This document shows, piece by piece, positions 23,040 to 35,574 of a DNA stretch of 64,000 bases. The notes beneath the pieces are model-generated. The model was not told where the DNA came from. It did not search any database and was given only the letters and a program-made list of their open reading frames with translations. Location: NCBI GenBank assembly GCA_003254885.1, contig QANT01008422.1, forward strand, positions 1 through 64,000. The letters run 5' to 3'. Origin of the DNA: Purshia tridentata. Lineage: Eukaryota > Streptophyta > Magnoliopsida > Rosales > Rosaceae. The translations under genes were made by a program, and so were the position numbers. How positions within the stretch are numbered: position 1 is the first letter of the stretch; every line of letters begins with the position of its first letter.

Positions 23040-24716
23040 ATCTATTATATACACTCTTTTCTGTACACATTTTTTTTTCCTTAACATGGTTTGTAACGAT
23101 GAACAAGACTTAGAACTGTTCCTTGAGCTAATTTGTACCCAGAAATTTTTCAATCAACATTCAACTCAAGGACATACAAACATGTGATTAACAAGTAACA
23201 AAGCCTTGTCCGATATACCATTTTTTTTCCCTTGTTGAGATCACGCCAGCAGTGGTGGCTTTTACAGATGTTGCTAATTTTGACAAATAAGTGGATTAGG
23301 CTTGGGAGTGACGTCTCAAATAAATAAACTGTTTAACCAAAGAAGCAATATGTGTGTAGCATCAGCCATACTATGATTTTCAACCTTGGGTTCTTGATCT
23401 TCAATTTCTTTGATTGGCTGAATAGGAGGTTTTAATACAGTTTAAACAAGAAAATAAAATTAAGAAAAGAGAGGTCCTTTTCTTTGGTCAAAGAGAACAA
23501 AGCTCTAGAAGGTTAAATAGGAGTTTCCTTCTCTTTATGAACAAAAAATAAAAATAATAAAGAGTTAGTTGAAGCAATAGCTAAGAAGACCAAATCCCAT
23601 AATAGCAGAGTAGAGTCATCTATTCATCATCCAATTCGCCCAAAGAATAGTCAGCAAGCAGCCAAGCAGGTTGAATCTCATGAAATTCAGATGCATGAGG
23701 ACCTAATGGTCATTAATGAAATTCAGGCTGGCTACCTCACGTCCCTGTGAGGACAGCTCACAGCTGGTTGACCCTCAAAATCAGCTGCAGAAAATTCATT
23801 TGCAATTTGCCACTTTAATTAAAATCCCACTTGTTTATCAACAAGATTTGTTTATTTTTTCCCTCTAACTGCACTAACGGCTCTCCCCATCAAATGGAGA
23901 ATTGAAAGTCTTAAGACTCTTAGCTACAGTAAGTAAAGCCTTACTAACAATGATATGTTTCGTCGATAATGTTATTTGCCATTTATAATATGATGTGGTG
24001 GTCTGTACCTAGTACTTTTTTCCCTCAAATAAACTTTTTTTGGGTTGGCCGCCGAATAAAAATTGACCCATTTTTTCAGCCACCAATTGGTAATTGGTTG
24101 TTACTTGTTGATTAAGAAGCCTATAAAAAGGGTACAAAAGAAAATAAAAGACTTAAGAATACACACAAATGACACATGCAGAATGAGACAGCTAGGATTG
24201 AGATTCATCCAATAAGATAAACCTAGAACAAATCTTTAATTTTTGAAAATAACAATAAAATCTAACCTAATCTCCCCTATCCACAACATGCATTTGTGCT
24301 ACAATATGTTAAGGGTTAATTTGTTTACCTGCACCACCACTGCATATCTTAGTATTTTTATTTTCTTCCGACTCCCCTTCAACATAACCACTCGGATACA
24401 TATATATTAACATTTCTCACATCACATGGCTGATTGCTTCAAGTTTTATAATCATTGATGCGTACATATTATTTTCAAGAAATGACAACTCAATCTCATC
24501 TGTTATTCTTCGTATTTGATTGACTTCTTTGGTCAATGAATATTGGTCTCCCTTTTTTGTTAAGTACTGTAAAACTTGTTCTTGCTGTTGGTGAGAGAAC
24601 TTGTGAATATGCTTCATTCTAATTTATTCATGTCAGCAGCATAATATTTGTGATTGCTTTGATTGACTGAGGTGGGAACCTCTGTACTTGTTCCTTGATT
24701 AGAGCTTAATTGAGAT
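23040..24716. other. Intergenic, no gene seen
   Basis: The TBC terminator region is followed by AT-rich spacer and the PLD promoter. A 66-residue minus-strand frame at 24417-24617 has no recognisable family and no supporting exon. Confidence 0.55.
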
Positions 24717-27553
24717 ATGCCACAAACAGTACTACTGCATGGAATACTTCATGTAACTATCGACCAGGTTGATAGGCTCAAGGATGGAGGTTGCTGCAGC
24801 TTTTTCTGCAAGGTATATACATATAGACTATATATCATTTTATTTTTCAATTGCGTAGGTTATCACTTATTAGTGCCATCTTAAATACATTATCAGTTGA
24901 TCAAATTCCATAGTCATTTTGCTAATGGCATGTTAATCGATATCCATGTATGGTTTATATAGCTTGCTTAATATATATCTCAAACTGTAATCAAATATAT
25001 GAAATGTTATGTTGTGAGAGAGTTGATTTGGACTGCACATTATTAATGGTTCCTATTGACTGGAAAGTGGAAGTTTCCCTAAATCAAACTTCATTCAATG
25101 TGATGATTTTTACTGTAGCTTTTCGAAAAGTCAGTTGGGTTTGGGAAAGGTTCCAGACTCTATGCAACAATTGATTTGGAAAATGCAAGAGTTGGCAGAA
25201 CTAGACTGCTAGAAGATGCAACTTCTAATCCTCAGTGGGGTGAATCTTTTCATATATACTGCGCCCACAGGGCCTCTCATGTTATGTTCTCTATCAAAGA
25301 AGACAATCCCATCGGGGCCAGAGTGATTGGCAGAGCATATATGCCTGCAGGGGAACTCCTTAATCAAAAAGATCAAGTAGACAGATGGCTTAAGATCTTG
25401 GACCATAACAATAAAACATTACATGGAAGTCCCAAACTCCATGTGAAATTGCGCTTCATTTCTGTAAACCAAGACTGTAATTGGTCTCAAGGAATCAAAA
25501 GTCCTAAATTCCCAGGAGTTCCATACACATTTTTCAACCAGAGGAATGGTTGCAGAGTTACCCTTTACCAAGATGCTCATGTCCCAAACAAATTCATCCC
25601 CAAAATCCCTCTTGCTGGGGGCAAGTCTTATGAACCGCACAGATGCTGGGAAGACATTTTTCATGCCATTTCTAATGCTAAGCACTTGATTTACATAGCA
25701 GGTTGGTCTGTGTTTACTAAAATCACGTTAGTAAGGGACCCCAAGAGGCAAATGCCAGAAGGAGGAGATCTAACTCTGGGAGAGCTTCTTAAGAAGAAGG
25801 CAGATGAAGGAGTCAAAGTACTAATGCTTGTTTGGGATGACAGAACTTCAGTGAAGTTACTAAAGAGGGATGGAGTGATGGCTACCCATGATGAAGATAC
25901 TGAAAGTTACTTCCACCAGACAGCAGTTCATTGTGTGTTATGTCCCCGAAATCCGGACAATGGGCAGAGCATTGTTCAAGATTTAGAGGTTTCTACCATG
26001 TTCACACATCACCAGAAGACTCTGGTGGTGGACAGTGAATTGCCCAATGGAGTAGTAGAAAAGAGGAGGATTGTGAGCTTCATTGGTGGTCTTGATCTTT
26101 GTGATGGGAGATATGACACTCCCTTCCATTCCATTTTCAGGACTTTAGACACAACCCACCATAATGATTTCCATCAGCCCAGTTTTGCCGGTGCCTCAAT
26201 CACAAAAGGTGGACCAAGGGAGCCTTGGCATGACATGCATTGTAGATTGGAAGGGCCTATTTCCTGGGATGTTTTATTCAATTTTGAGCAAAGGTGGAGG
26301 AAGCAAGGTGGGAAGGACTTGCTTGTTCAACTCAGAGAACTTGATGACACATTTATACCGCCATCTCCAGTTTTGTTCCCTGAGGACCATGAGACATGGA
26401 ATGTTCAATTGTTCCGGTCCATCGATGGAGGAGCTGCATTCGGCTTTCCTGAATCTCCTGAAGATGCTGCCAGGGCAGGTCTTGTCAGTGGGAAAGATCA
26501 TGTGATTGACCGAAGCATTCAGGACGCGTACATCAATGCCATTCGGCGAGCAAAGAGTTTTATCTACATTGAAAATCAGTATTTTCTTGGAAGCTCATTC
26601 TGCTGGCATTCAGATCATAACATTAAGGTTGAGGATGTTGGTGCTTGGCATCTTATTCCAAAGGAACTGTCACTAAAGATTGTTAGTAAGATTGAAGCTG
26701 GAGAAAGATTTACAGTGTACATTGTCATTCCCATGTGGCCAGAGGGTATCCCAGAAAGTCAAACTGTTCAGGCAATACTGAATTGGCAGAAGATGACCAT
26801 GGAGATGATGTACAAGGACATAGTTCAAGCTCTCAAAACCAAAGGGATTGAGGCAAACCCCAAGGACTATTTGACATTTTTTTGCCTTGGTAATCGCGAG
26901 AAGAAGAAAAAGGGAGGATATGAACCTCCAGAAAAACCAGAACATGGTACAGATTACAGTAGAGCTCAACATGCCAGGCGGTTCATGATCTATGTTCATG
27001 CCAAGTTGATGATTGGTAAGCCAATCTATCACATTCTTCTTAATTTTTAGCTCTTAATAACTAGATTGTATAAAGCATAAAATACTAAATGAAGTGTTCC
27101 AAATGCCTGGCTTTTGCAGTGGATGATGAATACGTAATCATTGGATCTGCCAACATCAATCAGAGGTCAATGGATGGTGCCAGAGATTCAGAGATTGCAA
27201 TGGGAGCCTTCCAACCATATCACCTATCCACTAGAGAGCCAGCAAGGGGCCAAATTCATGGCCTCAGAATGGCATTGTGGTATGAACATTTGGGCTTGCT
27301 TGAGGATACCTTCCTTGAACCAGAGAGTGTGCAATGTGTGAGAAAGGTGAACCAGATTGCTGACAAGCATTGGGATCTCTATTCAAGTGAGACCCTAAAG
27401 GGTCACTTTCCAGGGCATCTTCTTAGCTATCCCATTATGGTTACTGAAAACGGAGAGGTCACAGAGTTACCAGGGACAGAATTTTTTCCAGACTCTAAGG
27501 CTCGAGTTCTTGGGGCCAAATCTGACTTACTTCCTTCAATCCTCACTACTTAA
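24717..27553 (+). CDS. Phospholipase D, alpha class
   Basis: Three exons (24717-24812, 25119-27015, 27120-27553) join to 2427 nt, 808 residues (Arabidopsis PLD alpha 1 has 810). It starts [19 protein letters not shown], the edge of a C2 domain (about residues 1-150; [28 protein letters not shown]). Both HxKxxxxD catalytic motifs are intact: HHQKTLVVD, and VHAKLMIVDDEY spanning intron 2, followed by [19 protein letters not shown] and the C-terminus [10 protein letters not shown] are alpha-class features. Reaction: hydrolyses phosphatidylcholine and related lipids to phosphatidic acid plus head group, usually activated by millimolar calcium. The sequence departs from canonical alpha 1 at several usually fixed spots (VHAK for VHTK, AFQPYH for GGYQPYH), so it may be a diverged paralogue. 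The start is supported by alignment with MAQHLLHGTLH of alpha 1. Confidence 0.95.
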
Positions 27554-30075
27554 AAAACACTGCGTTGTCTGAATTCTCATTCCAATTCATTGTAAATGTG
27601 TCCAAGTCTGAGTCTCATTTGTTTCTCTCTTTTCAGTGCTAATAATATTGATTTGGTTATAATTGGATCCTAAATTCATTGTAAATGTAGAGTAATATAT
27701 GTTTACACTGTAGTCAAGCTAAAGCACCTTTGAGGAAAGTGAATGTCATTGTGGTCTTTATTAGTTGTGATGACTCTTAATTTATGATAGTACATGTCTG
27801 TAAGACTGTAACCACATGGACCCAGTAAATATATGATTCCCCATCTTTTTAGCTAGTGGTATATCTCAAATTTCCAAAAAATGACAAAATTTTCATTTGC
27901 CAGAAGAACTCTGCTCTTAGTCATAGTTTCTAAGCAAAGACAGTATTAGGTCCTTATCTAAAACAATTTATTCGTCAAAAAAAAAAAAAACAGAAGAAGA
28001 AAAAACTAAAACAACTTGAGCTTGCCAGCAGATGGTTGTTAAACTGACACTCAAAATAATCTCTACCTTAAATTTTTGGAACAAACAGGTAGTTGTAGAT
28101 GTAACACTTTCAACAGCACCCTCCTCCACACCTACCTCCTCATAACAAGTTTTATTTGTCCCCGTGTAATTTTGCCTTCCCTCCTAAATTTCCTTTAATT
28201 TTTTTCTCGGTCGAGCAGGTTTTAGTTTTCAACATCATTGATTCATTAAGAAATTTCAATGATGATTATTGGTTTCAAATGAGACCATATTCACAAAGAA
28301 CCTTTCACATCTCTCAAAAATCATATTGGAAAGAAAAGAGCAATGACATTATCAATCAATGTTTCAATTATCGGGATTTGATAATTGCTTTTGGAACTAT
28401 TACCATTAACACTTTAAGGTGGTCATAATGGTTAGACTTTCATTTGTATGGTTAATATTCAACAATGCAATTCAAGCTTACATATTTACATCTCTAACAA
28501 CCATTGCTTTCAAAAGAGGTGATGTTTACATGACTTGCTGATATTGATTATCATTAAGATTCAAGACTCGTCTCATGCATGATTGTTATCCTCTGGCAAG
28601 TACATGCCTAACTTGTTCCTATATTTTGAAGCCGAGAACAAAAAGTGATCACATGATTTTTTATCCAATAATATATTGCCCTTTCTATCATCTCATTTCT
28701 GCATTATTCTTATCTTACTCAACCTCTATAATAAGTGTTATTTTAACCAATTATGTCCTGCTGCATAATAAAGTTCTTTACATGGTCTAATCCATATTCT
28801 AGAATTTGGCAAACATCTAATTAACCACAATCTCAAGGCCATTGCCTATTGGCCTTTGGGAACCTAACAAGGCCACCACATGTAATATGAGGTCTGAGGA
28901 ATATTAACTGGTAGCTGAGGCATGCATGTGCAGCTTGCAAGATTATTTATTTCTATTTTTCTGTCATGAAGCTCTAGGCCTCTAACCCCATTGGTCCCAA
29001 GTCATTTTCCTATCTTCAACTAGATCTGACCATCAAGAACTCCAATCTTTTGGCATGGAACGGCCTGACATGTCATGGATGACAAAGGCTGCGTATTTTT
29101 ATAGAACAACCTAAATAATTGAACTCAATTGTACCATGCTCACGCTCCTCATATTTCTGTGAAATCCACTCTTTATTTCTTCTGGGTAAAAATGCATATT
29201 ACCCCCATTTCCTGCTGCATGAAAAGGGTTGGTTTGTGACATTATGTTCTGCAACTGATCTCATTTTCTACATCAAAATTATGAATTTGAATCAATGCTA
29301 AAACGATTAGGTACTGCAAGTCAACAATATACGGCAGAAAATTAAAAAAGCAAAATCTTGTATACAATTGTCATGTTTCTTAAATTGAATTTCTTACGTC
29401 ATTGTGAAATGATATCTTATAGAATAGTTAAATACAAGAATTTCTTAGAGAGAGTGCACTACACGCAGCTAACATTCCTACATAAAATTGTGAAAGTGAC
29501 AAAAAAGTAATGCTGAGCTAGTTAGTCCTACTCCTCCCAATTTCTAAACAAGAAAGAAACTGACGTGGGCAGAAAACTCTCTCTCAATTTGGCACTGCCG
29601 TGCGGTGCACGAGCAAAAGTCGATTAGCAGACACTACACAGAGACAGATAAAAACACACTCAATTCAATTACTCATGCTTACACACATGGTGACCCACAT
29701 TTCACAATTACATTCATTTACAGTTCAAAGTAAAAGAAAACCCAACCCCAACAAAAGATTAAAAAAGCAACAAGACTTGTGACCAAATGACTGTCAAATT
29801 GTGTAATAAAATATCCCAGTTGGTTGAAATATAATATAATATTTCACATGTAGTACTAGTTCCCAGTGCACCTCCATAACTATTTATCCACCTCTAGGCT
29901 CTACCCCCCCATGTTTACTATATTACTATTAAAACACACACACTCTGCCCCTCATTCATGTAAAGACTGGTACTTTTTCTTTCTGGTTTCTGTTTTTCTA
30001 GTTGTTTTCAAATTGGGTTCAGTTTCTTGTTCTTCTTCTTCATCTTCTTGAAGAAAAGAAAAACAAAAAGGGTGG
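27554..30075. other. Intergenic, no gene seen
   Basis: The PLD 3' region is followed by AT-rich spacer. Short open frames at 28156-28428, 28575-28790 and 29119-29301 have no domain or splice context. The last 100 bp are pyrimidine-rich leader of the next gene. Confidence 0.55.
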
Positions 30076-30741
30076 ATGTCTTCCATGTTGGGGTCACAAG
30101 GGGTGGTGTTAGCCACAGCCATGGCAGTCTCTGCAGGCACTGTGATCCTCCTAGCTCTTCGCCTTCAGAGATCTTTGCCCACCTCCCAATTCTCTGTTGA
30201 TCATCAAATCTCACAGTCCTCCTCACCCCAAATTCTACGATCTTGTATATCTTCTGGTATGCCCAACAAACACTCTCTGTTTCTCTGTTTCTCTGTTTCT
30301 CTGTTTCTTTGTTTCTCTGTTTCTCTGTTTCTCTGTTTCTCTGTTGCTCTGTTCCTCTGTTCCTCTGTTCCTCTGTTCCTCTGTTTCTGTGACTCTGTCT
30401 TTGTTCCACGGTTTTGTTTAATTATTGGCTAATTCAAATGGCTTTTAATTAATTTTTTTCTTGCTGGGTGTGCAGAGGAAAAGAAAAGGAGGAAGAAGCA
30501 GAAGAAAAGGGTGCACTTTGCAGAAGATGTGGTGGATCCAAGTGGGGATGGAGAGGAGTTTAGGAAGCAACATAAAATAATTACCAATTTTTCTTCTTCT
30601 TCAACTATTCCATCATCACTAAACTTCAAAAAGACAACGAGCCACGCCCAAAAATACAAAGGAATGCCTGCGAACCGCGTGGCTCTCTACAATGGAATTC
30701 TCAGGGATCGTGTTGGTCACCGATTGGCCTACTCATGCTGA
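30076..30741 (+). CDS. Small plant membrane protein with RVxF-like PP1-docking motif
   Basis: Two exons (30076-30256 and 30476-30741) join to 447 nt, 148 residues. I recognise it as a plant protein family of unknown function. Residues about 9-30 (VVLATAMAVSAGTVILLALR) form one hydrophobic segment near the N-terminus, likely a membrane anchor, followed by a Ser-rich linker. Exon 2 starts with a strongly basic run (EEKKRRKKQKKR) leading into VHFAEDVVDP. The C-terminus, GMPANRVALYNGILRDRV.., is the most conserved-looking part. KKRVHF matches the protein phosphatase 1 docking consensus (K/R-V-x-F with basic residues before and acidic after); function as a PP1 partner is my inference. The intron is mostly an octamer satellite. 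The ATG choice is supported by the hydrophobic segment directly after it. Confidence 0.85.
30272..30398 (+). repeat. Octamer satellite (GTTTCTCT)n inside an intron
   Basis: About 15 copies of an 8-bp unit GTTTCTCT, changing to GTTCCTCT in the last five, fill more than half of the 219-bp intron of the membrane-protein gene. All frames are open on both strands because 8-bp units give repeating octapeptides; these are not genes. Confidence 0.93.
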
Positions 30742-33700
30742 TCAAATTGGCATCTTCCATCTCTCTGTATATTTTGTCTCTAAATATTAGTCTTTTTTTG
30801 CCCTTTTTCTTTTTCTTTTTATTTTTCTTTTTCCTTTTTAATATTTGTACATTTGTTTTTGAGGTTACATGGAATATTCGGAATGGTAGGGAATGATGGG
30901 ACCCCAGGTTTTGTTAGTTGTTGCCGTTTTATGTTTTTTTGTAACATGATTGGGTACGGCCCGGGGTGGATCCTCTTTTTAATACCAAATTTTTGTTCAT
31001 TTTGAAAACTTAATCTTCTTGGGTTTTTCTGAGGCAACTGAAAATTTCATCAACACTCAGCCTTTTATGTACCAAACATAGAAGAAATGTTCAGAAAATT
31101 GCCTCTCCATGTTATGATATAAGGGCTAGAGGTTTCACAAGCCAATTATGGAATTTTAAATTACAACATTTGCTTAACTATGACCATAATTTCTAATAAT
31201 TTTGGGGTTTGCGAAACTTGTAATTTTAGTGATTAAGATACCTCCTATTTTAATTTTGGTGGTCATTATCATTTTATAAAAATAAATAAAAAATGTCATC
31301 AAGGTTTTTTCAAGCCCTATGACTTGGTAGACTTCCAAAGAGCCCTTAGGAAGAAAAACTTATGGAATTAATTAATGTGTTTTGGTTGGTCAGCTTCAGC
31401 CCTAATTAATAGACCTCTTCAAATTAATAAAGTCTACGATCACATCTCACATGCATAATGTGAACACAGCCATGAGCCATGTGCTAGGATGCTTCCGCTA
31501 TCAAGTATCAACCTACACATCGTACCCTTTACTTTTGTGCTTTTAGCCACGATCATAATTAAATGAACCAAGACTTCTTCTACATATTTGACATGATGGA
31601 AACCTTGCATTGGAAGCAAGCCAACCATGAACAGATTATATAGAAATATAAAATTAATTATTGACCTAACTTAGCATATTAATTGATTTTAACTAACTAA
31701 GTAAAGCAGTTGTTATGTTGTTCAATTGGAAGGACCGAGAAATTATCCACTCTATTCCCAAGTTCAATTTCCCTCTCTTCAAATGGCTCTATGCCTTGAT
31801 TAATAACTTTAGTATGATAGTTAAAATGAGAATAGATCCGATTCTTATCTTTCTTCTTTCATTGTTTGTCTCCTTTGAATTGTCTTTGAAAAACCTATAA
31901 ATTCTTCCTACAGGCCAAGCATGCACCATTATAGATCAAGGTCATTGACTCATTGGGATTGTAGACACTTCCAAAACATATGAAATTGTGGTGGTCAATT
32001 TTGTGAAATAAAATATAAGGGCAGCCAGGATACAGGAGTGCATACACACATGTATATGGAAGATATTTATATCTTTCTCTGCATGCTTCGTGGTTATTCT
32101 ATTTCCATATTCTAAAGCAAGGCCTTTCTATGAATGACAGATGACTAAACGAAGCAAAACCAGTGGGTCGAAGTAGAAGCAGCAATACAAATGGGGAGGG
32201 GGGCAACTGAGAAATTTTGTTGGTTTGAAAATTCTGCGTTGATTTTGGAACAGAAACGTGCATTATATAATTATATATATATATGTAAATATATAAACTT
32301 GTAATTTGTCTTCCTGTCTTTGCAATTTGAAAAGGAGGGCCTCTTTGGATATATATGTTGCTTGTGGGGGCTCATGTCTCATGGTGCGTCCTATATGTGC
32401 TCCGCTCTTAATTTTCATTTTGTTTTTTAATTCTACTAAATTTGTTTTACTCACTAGTTATTAAATTGTAATGTATTTATTATCTTAATTAATTATGTTT
32501 TAGTTTTGGTTTGGTTACCCAACCTACTAGTACTACTAGTACTCACTCATTCGAGTGTGACCAAAATTACCATTTCATCCCCATCCCCCACCAATGAAAA
32601 CACCAATGATGTTTGGGTTTGGGTTGTGAATCGTGATTGGACAAAGTCATGTCACAAGCCACGCGGAATTTGCAAATGCTTCATCACCCAATTGTACGTC
32701 TCCTCATTGTTCCTCAACATTTTGTCCAACCTTGAATTCAACCAATCACATTTGTTACCTAACAATCAATCAATGGAGGGTATTGATTAAATTAATTAAA
32801 ATCCGACAATGAATCTAAGATTGTCTGGACTTGAATATTAAAGTGAAATAAGTTGTAATAATTTCAGTGTAACTCAAAAATACAGCAATTTGTGGATTCA
32901 ATGCGAAAATTCTTAGAAATTTTGACATTAACTTGATTAGAAATGAGTCCATATTTATATTCCATTGTATGGAGCTTTACGTGTATAACAAGAAATCATA
33001 TACAAATGGTCCCTATCCTAAATAATGAAAAAGGGTATGAGTGAAATAGAAAACCTTTAAATCAATTCAAAGATGATGAGACTTTGGAACCAAAACCAAT
33101 GAAAGCATGAAAAATAGAAGGTACCGTGTTAAATGAAAATGTGACTACAACATATGAATGTAGTAAAAGATGATGGTAAGTACGCAAGAATCAGTACAAC
33201 ATATCGTTGCAACTTATCTCCAACATTTTGTAGCCAAATACCAAATGGGTCAAAGTCTTCCACTAGAAAAAGTGCAAAACTAGACGTGTGTGGATGCAAA
33301 GAAAAGTGATGCACCATACATTTCTCCATTTCTTACTAATGATGGTTAATTTGAAAGCCAAGACAGTATTTTGGTGGTAGGCAAACTAGAGATGCTGCAT
33401 ATATGCAGAGTAGAAGTAGTACGTCTGATGATTATTTGATAAAGAAGGTCAATCATTTATTTGGGTTGTCTACGTGAGCAAAGCCAAATCACCAATTATA
33501 GATGCCAAAATACTAATTAACAGTGGAAGATGACAAACACATTCACAATATTTTGGTCCATTCACCCTTCAACAGCTCAGTGAAAAAGGAACATGACATC
33601 TGCAAAATCTCATAGTTAAATGCCACTTTCTTAATTAGTGATCTCATAAACTTTATGACATTTTTATTCTAAGTATAAAGAAAAGGTGGAGGCCTTCTAT

Positions 33701-34681
33701 ACCCTTCCTTCCATTTAGTCAATAAAAGACTCACAGCTTTTGCTTTAACTATATGTATATCAAAGCATTAACCTAGCTAGCTAGTTTTAAAAATGACCTT
33801 ATAATAACCCAAGTCTCACCCAACAAACAATATAAAACCTTATAATATAATACATAAAAGTCACACAACAGTTAATGTGTCCTCATCTTACCTCATCATC
33901 GTAATGTACTTTAAAAATGACCAATAGCAGGAAGCAGATCATTCCCAATTCAACACACAAGCAATCAAATGGCAACATGTTTAGTTTAATGGTATAAGAC
34001 TAAGTGATTTCATCATTTTGGCATATTACGTAGGAAAAGGTGAAAGCTAGCTAGGAAAGCTTTCGTCTTTGCCTAAACATGGAAGCGCTACCTCAAATCA
34101 ATTTGTTCACCAATAAAGTAACAAAAATAAACAAATGCTTGAATTGGATCCAAGATAAGGATGAGCTAGCGGTAGTATAGCTAGTGTTATTAATTAATTA
34201 AATCTTAATTGTACTTGATTAGTGGCCATGACGTTGATCAAGGGTAAGTAGTTCATAGATGTTGGAACATCCCTAACATAATTAACTATTTACAACAAGC
34301 AATAATCACCATCATTAGATTGTGGATATCAAACGCATTTGTTTATGATTTGCCAAAAAATTCAACATATGTTCTTTTTTAATTATATTTGTCACTTTAG
34401 CGTGAACCATAAGGTCAAAATTATACATACGTGTCATTTTACTAACTGACAAGTACTAAGAATTCTTTGATAATAGACTCATGATTTTATTTTAATATAA
34501 ACAAAATTGATATTTAAACATATGGTATTAAAATTTTAAAAAAATGATGGGTTTAAAAGCCATGGTTTAGGGTTTCTAAATGCAATTAAATATTTGATCA
34601 GTACATGTAGCTCAAAAAAAAATAAAAAAAGACCGATATCCACAGACCCATAAATAATTGAGCAATTGACTAGACCAAATT
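30742..34681. other. About 3.9 kb intergenic, no gene seen
   Basis: AT-rich spacer without a supported coding region. The only coding-like trace is a short retroelement-like segment at 31440-31628. A (TA)n run lies near 32265-32285. The frames at 32506-32790 and 33129-33329 have no recognisable features. Confidence 0.55.
31440..31628 (-). mobile_element. Possible short fossil of an LTR retrotransposon (protease region)
   Basis: A minus-strand segment encodes KVKGTMCRLILDSGS, resembling the aspartic-protease active-site stretch of Ty3/gypsy-type polyproteins. Nothing else of such an element (reverse transcriptase, integrase, terminal repeats) is visible around it, so at most it is a small, old, broken remnant. 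A chance resemblance is quite possible. Confidence 0.28.
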
Positions 34682-34797
34682 TGGGCCTTTCAGTTTTGGG
34701 CCTCCTGATAAATCCCCGTTCTTATTAAAGTCCAATGGAGGCCCAACAGCAAAGTTTCCCTCCAACGGTTATGAATTCATGAACCCGGTTAGGCCCA
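34682..34797. promoter_or_regulatory. Four Site II (TGGGCC) boxes in the bL36 promoter
   Basis: TGGGCC occurs at 34682-34687 and 34697-34702 on the plus strand, and as GGCCCA at 34740-34745 and 34792-34797. Clusters of this TCP-bound motif mark promoters of plant ribosomal-protein and mitochondrial-protein genes. They lie just before the likely transcribed leader. Confidence 0.65.
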
Positions 34798-35574
34798 ACC
34801 TAGACGCAACGCAGCACACATTACACTCGCACTCGCACACCGAGGAAGAAGGAGAAGCACACACAGAAACGCGTCGTTTCTTTCTCAGCCAACGCCGACT
34901 TCAGCAATCAGGTACTTGCCCCTCATTGATTTATAGAAATTCAGCGGTTAATATGCTTAATACTCTGTTAAATAATTGATGTGGCTGAGTAGTGATTACT
35001 AGGGTTTATTGTATTTAGGTCCATATGTTCAAACCCATTGATAAGCCAGTGAAGTCTTATGACCTATCTCCTATGTATATGAACTACCCCTTGAAAACTG
35101 ATAATAGATTTAATTTGAAATTGGGGCGCTACCCAATTCCTTATTTGATTTATATTTTATTTTTGCTTACTTTTACCTCTTTTTCGGAGGAATAAAAGAT
35201 TCTATTCAACAATTATCTTATAAATCCACACTCACCAACCAAACTGATTTTGAGCCAACAGTTGGCATTTTTTTTTGGATTTAATATGGATTTATGAACA
35301 TACTGTGGTTTGTGAATTTGGATTTCGTGCTCATTGGTGAGTCGGAGAGAAAAATTGATACCTTGATATTTCGTAGTCTGAAGATACTGTTGAAGTGGTT
35401 TGTGAATGATGCCATATTATTATTTAGCCATTAAAAAAAACTTAAATTGTGACTGACTGCCCTGCTTGCCACTTGTTCAATTTGCAACCATTCTTTGTTC
35501 CTCATTAACCATCTTAAGCATGATTTGGTGGGTGCCGATTTTGATGGCTTCTTTAACTTTAGTCTTCAGTCGCC
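34798..35574 (+). other. 5' leader of the bL36 gene with a probable leader intron
   Basis: The short 5' untranslated exon appears to end at CAATCAG|GTACTTG (about 34911). A leader intron then runs to CTTCAG|TCGCC at about 35569-35570, five bases before the start codon. Introns in the leader are common for plant ribosomal-protein genes. The short frame starting at 34779 spans this leader and is not coding. Confidence 0.6.

Noticed and set aside
24417-24617. 66-residue minus frame with a coiled-coil-like look (QQQEQVLQYLTKK)
   Set aside because: Too short, no neighbouring exons, no family I can name; probably chance in the PLD upstream region.
30008-30432. Long open frames on both strands with RNRETEKQRN and FLCFSVSL repeats
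   Set aside because: Produced by the 8-bp intronic satellite, which keeps all frames open; the real gene splices around it.
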